Origin: Lachnospiraceae bacterium UBA1760
Lineage (GTDB): Bacteria > Bacillota > Clostridia > Lachnospirales > Lachnospiraceae
Assembly: GCA_002314775.1 (NCBI GenBank)
Contig: DCHE01000008.1
Coordinates: forward strand, 11,307-32,902
Reading direction: 5' to 3'
Length of the DNA stretch: 21,596 nucleotides
In this document: positions 16,344 through 21,596 of the stretch, piece after piece
Position numbering within the stretch: the stretch's first letter is position 1
Layout: each line of letters begins with the position of its first letter
Position numbers and translations under genes: made by a program
Notes under the pieces: model-generated
The model's input: the letters and a program-made list of their open reading frames with translations, nothing else
Told to the model about the DNA's origin: nothing
Database searches by the model: none

Positions 16344-16826
16344 ATGAAGCAAAAAAAGATATCAAATGCATTAAAAATACTTGATATAGTAATAGGCTTT
16401 GGATTTGTGGGGTTCTTTATAGCACTCACAATTGTGAAGTTCAATTACAAAGGGATGCTGAGTGATGATTTGGGGTCAATGTTTGACAAAACCCTGATTC
16501 CATTTTCGGTGGCGGCACTTCTGGCTGGATTATTTATACTATTTCAGTTCTGGAAGGTGGCTGATGAAATTGGAAATGACAATTCATTTTCAATCGAGAA
16601 TAGGAATAGCTTTAGGAACATGGGAGCTACGGGAATATTCCTGGCAGTGATATATGTGGCAAGAATAATAGTTACAATTGCGATGAATACCTTAAGTGTA
16701 TTCAACGCTGCCTACAACGTGATTATGATATTTGCAGGAATAATATTCTTTGTGATGTGTATATGCCTTTCAAAGCTCATCGAGAACGCTTACGAGGTTA
16801 AGCGTGAAAATGAGCTCACGATTTAA
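16344..16826 (+). CDS. DUF2975 family membrane protein
   Basis: This 160-residue protein has four hydrophobic segments (roughly residues 10-30, 50-70, 95-115 and 122-145) and matches the DUF2975 family of small four-helix membrane proteins, including the VADEIGNDNSFSIENRNSFR stretch between helices 2 and 3. Its biochemical role is unknown; in Firmicutes these genes almost always precede a small YozG-like HTH gene, as here, and the membrane protein may sense the envelope and control that regulator. The start has a strong AGGAGG at 16334-16339. It is the first gene after a consensus promoter with an operator-like palindrome, so it should be well expressed unless repressed. Confidence 0.9.
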   Translation: MKQKKISNALKILDIVIGFGFVGFFIALTIVKFNYKGMLSDDLGSMFDKTLIPFSVAALLAGLFILFQFWKVADEIGNDNSFSIENRNSFRNMGATGIFLAVIYVARIIVTIAMNTLSVFNAAYNVIMIFAGIIFFVMCICLSKLIENAYEVKRENELTI

Positions 16827-16856
16827 CCTGGGCGAGAGAGTACATGGAGGTGACTT

Positions 16857-17060
16857 ATGATAGTAATTAATCTTGATGTAATGCTGGCCAAAAGGAAGAT
16901 GAGCGTGACGGAGCTTTCTGAGAAGCTGGACATTACAATGGCAAATGTTTCAATACTAAAAAATGGCAAGGCCAAGGCGATAAAGCTTGAAACCCTGGAC
17001 AAGATATGCAGGATACTTGACTGCCAGCCTGGCGATATACTGGAGTATGTGGAGAAGTGA
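16857..17060 (+). CDS. Small XRE/YozG-like helix-turn-helix regulator
   Basis: This 67-residue cytoplasmic protein is little more than one Cro/C1-type DNA-binding domain: MLAKRKMSVTELSEKLDIT, then ANVSILKNGKAKAIKLETLDKICRILDCQPGDILEY, a near-textbook YozG-type sequence. A very strong GGAGGTGA ends six bases from the ATG. It follows the DUF2975 gene by 30 bases in the same operon. As a dimer it probably binds the palindrome at 16218-16234 and represses its own operon, with DUF2975 modulating this; both points are inference from the arrangement. Confidence 0.9.
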   Translation: MIVINLDVMLAKRKMSVTELSEKLDITMANVSILKNGKAKAIKLETLDKICRILDCQPGDILEYVEK

Positions 17061-17173
17061 GAAGCCAGCATAGCTAACTCGTGATTGGGAAGGCTTCCTG
17101 CAAGCTGCCCGTGAAGGGGCACGCGTTGAGTGAGTTGGCTGCGATTTGCATATTATATGAGGAGAATAACAAT
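17061..17173 (+). other. Foldable intercistronic leader upstream of the DUF4153/4173-type gene
   Basis: Between two co-directional genes, AGCTAACTC (17072-17080) pairs with GAGTTGGCT (17132-17140), nine pairs with one G-U. Inside are GTG/CAC (17081/17120), a GGAA/TTCC hairpin near 17088-17098 and GCCC/GGGC (17107-17120). The closing stem ends 19 bases before the ribosome binding site (17160-17164). No T-run is present. It resembles no riboswitch class I know. Confidence 0.4.
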
Positions 17174-18772
17174 ATGGAAGAAAATGAGAAATATGATATT
17201 AGCGGTGCTGATTCTGGTAGTGTAACTAATATCAATAATATGAACAATATGAATGGTATGAATAATATAAATGGCATGAACAATATGAATGGTACAAACA
17301 ACACAAATTATTACAATGCCAGCAACATGCCGAGACCAAGCTACGAAGAGATCATGAAGGATGCGGATGAGAAGATAAAGAAGGATGACGAGACAAATGC
17401 TGGCTACATTAAGAAGAACGGTGTAGCAGCCTTGCTGTTTGCTATTGTAATGACATTTGCACTTTACAAAAATCATGGAACTATTATGTCAATTTTTGCA
17501 ACGGCTATGCTCGATGGATTCTTTTTATACTCAGTAAAAAGAAGTGAGAAAAGGATGGATGTAACCTCGATAATATATGCGGTGGCAATAATTCTGTTTG
17601 GTATCTCGGATTTTCTGACAGCCAATTCAGTGACCATATTTTTCAATAATATTGCAATAGTTGTTCTATATGTGACCATGATGTTTCATGTGTTCTGCAA
17701 CGACAGGGAATGGACCTTTATCAAGTATGTTCATTCAGTGCTGTGCGTGGTGTTTGGAACAATAGGAGATCTTCATACCTTTTTTGGAGATTTCGGAAGC
17801 TACAGAAGATGCACAAGGGCAAAAAAGAACCCGAAGCTCATCTATATAGTAACAGGTCTCCTCGTTGCATTTCCGCTTCTCTTTATTGTGGTTGGGCTAC
17901 TTGCTTCGTCAGACGTGGTATTTGGCACCCTGGTTTACGACATAATTAACATCGACTTTATCACCGAGCATCTATTTGGAATTGTTTTTATGTTTTTCTT
18001 CTACCTTTTGCTTTCATATACAAGCTTTCGTTATGTGGCAGCAGGGAAGATTAAAAGTGAATCCTCAAATCACAAAATTGCGGAGCCGGTGTTTGCAATA
18101 ACTGTTCTTTCTCCGATTACATTTGTGTATATAATTTACTCAGGAATTCAGTTTTATTATCTCTTCCTCGGTGGCAAGCTTCCAAATGGCTACAGCTACG
18201 CAAAATATGCGAGAGAGGGCTTCTTCCAGCTTCTCGTAGTCTGCATCATAAATGTTCTCATCGTGTTCATCGTACAGGCACTTTTCAGGGATAACCTTGT
18301 ATGTAAAATACTGATGACAGTTATCTCAATCTGCACCTATGTGATGGTGGCATCCAGCGGATACCGTATGATACTTTACATAAGAAGCTACAATTTAACT
18401 GAGCTAAGAGTCTTTGTTTTGTGGGCACTATTTGTAATTGCGATTTTGCTTGTGGGTATTATAATTCAGATTTTCAATGAGAGATTTCCACTCTTCAAAT
18501 ACACTCTGGCAGTGATCACAATCTGTTACATGGCAATTTCCTTTGCAAGGGTGGATTACCAGATTGCAAGGTACAACTTAAGTAACAGTGCATACGAGTG
18601 CGATTATGTGGATTACAGTTACCTGTCAAGGCTGTCGGAGGATGCGGCACCTGCTCTTGCCTTATGTGATGACAGACACATCGAAAGATATTTTAATAGA
18701 ATTGATGACAGGGAGATGACATTAAGAAGCTTTAACTACTCAGTCTATAAAGCAAAGTCCCTCAGAAGATAG
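17174..18772 (+). CDS. DUF4153/DUF4173-type polytopic membrane protein
   Basis: The protein has 532 residues. Residues 1-75 are soluble, with an Asn/Met/Gly-rich repeat at 23-46 and then a charged PSYEEIMKDADEKIKKDDE segment. The rest has about ten or more membrane helices. The segment YRMILYIRSYNLTELRVFVLWALF and the following helix and ARYNL motif are typical of the DUF4153/DUF4173 families, whose function is unknown. I choose the ATG at 17174, since TGAGGAG ends nine bases before it; the frame runs back to a GTG at 17081 inside the structured leader with no ribosome site. It shares the DUF2975-HTH operon and is followed by a strong terminator, so it is probably the main output of that regulator. 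Confidence 0.85.
   Translation: MEENEKYDISGADSGSVTNINNMNNMNGMNNINGMNNMNGTNNTNYYNASNMPRPSYEEIMKDADEKIKKDDETNAGYIKKNGVAALLFAIVMTFALYKNHGTIMSIFATAMLDGFFLYSVKRSEKRMDVTSIIYAVAIILFGISDFLTANSVTIFFNNIAIVVLYVTMMFHVFCNDREWTFIKYVHSVLCVVFGTIGDLHTFFGDFGSYRRCTRAKKNPKLIYIVTGLLVAFPLLFIVVGLLASSDVVFGTLVYDIINIDFITEHLFGIVFMFFFYLLLSYTSFRYVAAGKIKSESSNHKIAEPVFAITVLSPITFVYIIYSGIQFYYLFLGGKLPNGYSYAKYAREGFFQLLVVCIINVLIVFIVQALFRDNLVCKILMTVISICTYVMVASSGYRMILYIRSYNLTELRVFVLWALFVIAILLVGIIIQIFNERFPLFKYTLAVITICYMAISFARVDYQIARYNLSNSAYECDYVDYSYLSRLSEDAAPALALCDDRHIERYFNRIDDREMTLRSFNYSVYKAKSLRR
17240..17311 (+). repeat. Four 18-bp in-frame repeats encoding MNNMNG-like units
   Basis: Units at 17240, 17258, 17276 and 17294 encode MNNMNG, MNNING, MNNMNG and TNNTNY. 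The first and third are identical in DNA. They form a low-complexity cytoplasmic or external tail before the first membrane helix. Confidence 0.85.
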
Positions 18773-18778
18773 TTTTCT

Positions 18779-18814
18779 GGCAGCTGATAAATTTGTTTAT
18801 TAGCTGCCTTTTTT
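18779..18814 (+). terminator. Intrinsic terminator of the DUF2975 operon
   Basis: GGCAGCTGATAAA pairs with TTTATTAGCTGCC (one G-U) around TTTG, followed by six T's. It lies six bases after the stop of the DUF4153/4173-type gene and isolates that operon from the GGDEF gene. Confidence 0.94.
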
Positions 18815-18853
18815 GTGGTAAAATATATAGGATTAATTGCGACGGAGGTTAAT

Positions 18854-20044
18854 ATGGATTATACAAGGGTGATAACAAATTTATTTACGCCTGCCTTTGG
18901 ACTACTATTCATTTTTATATTTTTGACAATGAACTCATCCATGGAGGGCAGAATAAAAAGACTGTTCTATATTGCAGTAGGAATTTCCGCATTTGAGACG
19001 ATAGTGTCGGAGATTGAGATGTGGACAGAGACATTTTCACATAGCACGATGCTGAGAAATGTAACTGATCATCTGGGCTATATGGACAGACCATTTATTC
19101 TATACACAATTTTACTTATTGTTATGCGTGAGGATAAGAATAAGAGAAAGAAGTGCATTTACGTAATTCCTGCTCTTATCAATGTAGTGCTATGCCTCAT
19201 CTCCATATTCAATGGTATGATAGTTAATTATTCGGAGTCAAATGTTGTGTCGAGGGGAAGTCTTGGCTTTGTGCCTTACGTAATCTCTGGAATTTATCTC
19301 ATCATTATCTTTGTGTATACAATTATGAATGTAACGAAGGAGAGAAGAAATGAGCTCATAATTATCTCGGCAATAATGATAATGCTGGGCTTCACAATCG
19401 CCCTTATTGCACTTTTCAGACTTAGACAGATATTCTCATCTGCACTGGCACTTTCTCTTATTTTCTACTATATCTACTTCCAGATTGACCACTCAAGGAA
19501 GGAGTATGAGGAAAAGGCAAGAGTTGCAAAGGCGAGGGCGGAGAAGGATGCCCTTACAGGTATCAGAAACAGAGGAGCCGGAGAGGCGGATATCAATGAT
19601 ATCCTTAAGGATAAATCGTCTGGAATATTTGGAATGTTTGACTGCGATAAATTCAAGCTTATCAATGAGGAGTTTGGACATGATACTGGTGACAGGGTGC
19701 TTATCGCAGTTGCAGACACTATGACACAAAGCTTCAGAGGACATGATGTGGTTATGCGTCTAAGCAGCGATGAGTTTGCATTTTTCTTAAGAGGAATTAC
19801 CGATTATAAGGTTGCCAAGCTCTGTCTTGACAGATTTATGACAGCCATAAGTGAGATAAAGCTTGATATTATCGACAATAAGCCTGTTACGATTAGTATG
19901 GGTGCAGTTCTTTATGATGGAAGCTACGAGACGAGCTTTGAGGAGCTCTTTAAGAGAGCAGACGACGAGCTTTTCTATATGAAGAAGATGGGACGAAATA
20001 ATTACAGAATCAACCAGGATAAGCCGAAGCCGGAAAAGAAGTAG
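18854..20044 (+). CDS. Membrane GGDEF protein (probable diguanylate cyclase, SSDEF variant)
   Basis: The predicted reaction is two GTP to cyclic di-GMP at the membrane. Residues 1-212 hold about seven hydrophobic helices forming an unidentified membrane sensor. A charged coiled linker (DHSRKEYEEKARVAKARAEK, 212-231) leads to a GGDEF domain at 232-386: DALTGIRNR, FDCDKFKLINEEFGHDTGD (metal-binding Asp263) and ADDELFYMKKMGRNNY. The active-site loop reads SSDEF (304-308) instead of GGDEF, keeping the acidic and E/F residues. An RxxD inhibitory I-site (RGHD, 295-298) stands at the canonical five-residue spacing. Activity is therefore plausible but not certain. The ATG at 18854 is preceded by GGAGG; a GTG at 18815 is inside the terminator tail and is rejected. 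A response regulator gene follows 25 bases downstream. Confidence 0.9.
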   Translation: MDYTRVITNLFTPAFGLLFIFIFLTMNSSMEGRIKRLFYIAVGISAFETIVSEIEMWTETFSHSTMLRNVTDHLGYMDRPFILYTILLIVMREDKNKRKKCIYVIPALINVVLCLISIFNGMIVNYSESNVVSRGSLGFVPYVISGIYLIIIFVYTIMNVTKERRNELIIISAIMIMLGFTIALIALFRLRQIFSSALALSLIFYYIYFQIDHSRKEYEEKARVAKARAEKDALTGIRNRGAGEADINDILKDKSSGIFGMFDCDKFKLINEEFGHDTGDRVLIAVADTMTQSFRGHDVVMRLSSDEFAFFLRGITDYKVAKLCLDRFMTAISEIKLDIIDNKPVTISMGAVLYDGSYETSFEELFKRADDELFYMKKMGRNNYRINQDKPKPEKK

Positions 20045-20069
20045 GGATAGCTTGAAAGGATGGCAGTAT

Positions 20070-20777
20070 ATGCTTGATAAAAGAATTCTAATAGTTGAGG
20101 ACCATAAGGAGATTAGCGACATCTTAGCAGAGTATCTGATAAAACAGGGCTATATGGTTGAGTGTGTCTACGATGGACTTACTGCATCTAAGAAAATTGC
20201 AAGTGAGATGTACACCATCATTCTTATGGATTTAATGCTGCCCTTTAAGACTGGCGAGGAATTGATTAAAGAGCTAAGAGAAAAGAACAATACTCCTGTC
20301 ATATGCCTTTCCGCAAAGACTGGAATTGAGACAAGACTTGAGGTACTTAGAATGGGTGCGGATGATTATATTCTAAAGCCCTTTGACCTTGATGAGGTAT
20401 TAGTTCGAATTGAGGTTGTGCTAAGAAGAGGGGCTGCAAATGGTCTGGGTCTCACGGAGAATGCAATAACTGAGCTTACCTATAATGAGCTAAGGGTAAG
20501 TATTTCTGAGAACAGAGCCTACTTAAGTGACAAGGAGATAACCCTCACTCATAAAGAGCTTGAGCTGCTGAAGCTATTTTTAAGCAATCCAACCAAAACC
20601 TTCACCAAGGCCAATCTTTACGAGGCGGTGTGGAACGAGGAGTACTGCTATGAGGATAACACTGTGAACGTGCATGTGAGTAACCTTAGAAATAAACTGA
20701 AAAAGCTTTCGGGAGCTGATTATATAGATACGGTGTGGGGAATTGGATATAGACTGAAAACAGGCAATAAGGGCTAA
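20070..20777 (+). CDS. OmpR/PhoB-family response regulator
   Basis: The 235-residue protein has a receiver domain (1-120) with the acidic pair Glu10/Asp11, the phosphate-accepting Asp54 in ILMDLMLP, Ser81 and Lys103 in LKPF, all intact. The winged-helix DNA-binding domain (about 135-231) has LTHKELELLKLFL, the DNTVNVHVSNLRNKL recognition helix and the GIGYRL wing. It should bind direct-repeat DNA when phosphorylated by the adjacent kinase. The ATG at 20070 is preferred: AAAGGA lies nine bases upstream and the protein then opens directly with the receiver strand; the frame extends to a TTG at 20052. Its stop codon lies inside a hairpin (20758-20803). Confidence 0.95.
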   Translation: MLDKRILIVEDHKEISDILAEYLIKQGYMVECVYDGLTASKKIASEMYTIILMDLMLPFKTGEELIKELREKNNTPVICLSAKTGIETRLEVLRMGADDYILKPFDLDEVLVRIEVVLRRGAANGLGLTENAITELTYNELRVSISENRAYLSDKEITLTHKELELLKLFLSNPTKTFTKANLYEAVWNEEYCYEDNTVNVHVSNLRNKLKKLSGADYIDTVWGIGYRLKTGNKG

Positions 20778-20803
20778 ACTATGTTTGAGCTTGTTGCCTG
20801 TTT
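20758..20803 (+). terminator. Hairpin at the end of the response regulator gene (possible attenuator)
   Basis: AAACAGGCAA (20758-20767) pairs perfectly with TTGCCTGTTT (20794-20803), and the interior can pair further (GCT with AGC, AAAC with GTTT). The 5' arm lies in the last codons of the response regulator. The T-run is short (GTTTGATATT), so termination would be partial. Confidence 0.5.
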
Positions 20804-20831
20804 GATATTACAGAAAATCATCTGATATATT
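20802..20831 (+). promoter_or_regulatory. Possible separate promoter for the histidine kinase gene
   Basis: TTGATA (20802-20807) and TATATT (20826-20831) are 18 bases apart, just after the hairpin and 50 bases before the kinase start. The match is moderate. Confidence 0.35.
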
Positions 20832-20880
20832 ATACTAGCAAATTATAACACGGATAGAACATACAATTAGTGAGGAGATA

Positions 20881-21596
20881 ATGAAAACAGAAACCATCCT
20901 TACAGTCATAGTAATAATACTCATTGTAATTAGTATCATTGCTGTGGCGAAGATAATGATTATAAAAGCACAGTTAAAAAGCATAAAATATCAGTTAACG
21001 CGTACTGAAGCAATGGACTACGATAAACAGGTGAGAGTGGAGCTTGTGGATAAGGATCTTACAGAACTGGCAGGAACCTTCAACCACAATCTGGATTACC
21101 AGAAGAGCTTGAAGCTTAAGGCAGAGCAGTCGGAAAATGCACTGAAGCAGTCGATTGCGGATATCTCGCATGATTTAAGGACTCCGCTTACGGTTGTGGA
21201 TGGAAATCTCCAGCTTTTGTCGAAGGAGGATGGAATCTCAGAGAGCGGAAGGGCCTACATTGAAACCTGTATGCGGCAGACGGATAATCTGAGAGAGATG
21301 GTTGACAGCTTCTTTGAACTGTCATTACTCGAGAGCGAGGATACAATAGTTGAGCTAAAAGAAACAGATCTGACCAAGGCTCTTATCGATTTTGTTATTG
21401 ACCACGAGGGCATAATAAGAAGTCATGGCATCGAGCCGGTAATTAATCTTCCCGAGAAGGAGATTAAGATTATGGCGGATGAGAAGCTTTTGCAGAGGAT
21501 ATTCAGCAATCTTCTTAACAATATAGTAAAGTATGCGTCAGAGAATTTCTGGCTTACACTAACAGAGTCAGATACGGAAATAACCGTAGTTTTTTC
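20881..21596 (+). CDS. Sensor histidine kinase (3'-truncated by window)
   Basis: Bases 20881-21596 give 238 uninterrupted codons before the window ends. Residues 6-24 form a single membrane helix near the N-terminus with almost no extracellular part, then a dimerising helical stretch. The HisKA motif SIADISHDLRTPLTVV places the phosphorylated His at 97. An ATPase N-box follows near the end (RIFSNLLNNIVKYAS), while the G-boxes are beyond the edge. GAGGAG lies three bases from the ATG. It is the expected partner of the response regulator 103 bases upstream. The lack of an external domain suggests it senses the membrane itself or a partner protein. Confidence 0.92.
   Translation, partial: MKTETILTVIVIILIVISIIAVAKIMIIKAQLKSIKYQLTRTEAMDYDKQVRVELVDKDLTELAGTFNHNLDYQKSLKLKAEQSENALKQSIADISHDLRTPLTVVDGNLQLLSKEDGISESGRAYIETCMRQTDNLREMVDSFFELSLLESEDTIVELKETDLTKALIDFVIDHEGIIRSHGIEPVINLPEKEIKIMADEKLLQRIFSNLLNNIVKYASENFWLTLTESDTEITVVF

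Noticed and set aside
17081..17173. GTG start at 17081 for the DUF4153/4173-type protein
   Set aside because: No ribosome site precedes it, and the added 31 residues are encoded by the foldable leader; the ATG at 17174 has TGAGGAG.
18815..18853. GTG start at 18815 for the GGDEF protein
   Set aside because: It directly abuts the terminator T-run; GGAGG is placed before the ATG at 18854.

Overview
The window looks like a chromosomal segment of a low- to moderate-GC Gram-positive anaerobe of the class Clostridia, most likely Lachnospiraceae. This rests on strong AGGAGG-type ribosome binding sites, T-tailed hairpin terminators, a giant cysteine-bearing mosaic surface protein of the MBG/Cna_B kind, a DUF2975 plus YozG-like regulator cassette, and AT-rich spacers. 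This is inference from gene style; no rRNA or marker gene is present. No tRNA, rRNA, CRISPR array, IS element or phage gene was seen.

Layout. (1) 2-8794: the 3' part of a giant secreted protein (more than 2,900 residues here) whose reading frame is still open at the left edge. It carries a BspA-like leucine-rich segment, YDG-like domains, eleven MBG-like modules, four Cna_B-like modules and a conserved-looking Cys/Trp/Tyr-rich C-terminus. (2) 8795-9367: a gene-free stretch with a perfect 62-bp duplication of the gene's own 3' end, an extra hairpin, a strong terminator and three 61-bp tandem repeats. (3) 9368-12187: an orphan sugar-type substrate-binding lipoprotein and an SPFH/YdjI-like protein with two zinc ribbons. 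(4) 12237-13627, minus strand: an AraC-type regulator followed, five bases later, by a membrane-anchored Mrr-like nuclease-fold protein. (5) 13898-16106: divergent from the AraC gene, an MFS transporter and a YghZ-type aldo-keto reductase one base apart, ended by a strong terminator. (6) 16344-18772: an operon with a textbook promoter and an operator-like palindrome, encoding a DUF2975 membrane protein, a small YozG-like HTH regulator and a DUF4153/DUF4173-type membrane protein, closed by a terminator. (7) 18854-21596: a membrane GGDEF protein, an OmpR-family response regulator and a sensor histidine kinase that runs off the right edge.

How the genes work together. The AraC regulator probably controls the divergent transporter and reductase, a small carbonyl or sugar uptake and reduction unit. 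The DUF2975/HTH cassette is probably autoregulated through the palindrome next to its promoter. The GGDEF protein and the two-component system form a signalling cluster at the right end. Several tracked reading frames begin at upstream GTG or TTG codons; ribosome binding sites support later ATG starts, and those later starts are used here.

The most notable signals are the duplicated 3' end of the surface-protein gene, the 61-bp tandem hairpin repeats, several 15-bp-period repeats between 9.3 and 12.0 kb, apparent loss of isopeptide residues in the Cna_B-like modules, an SSDEF signature with an intact I-site in the GGDEF protein, and a foldable leader inside the DUF2975 operon.
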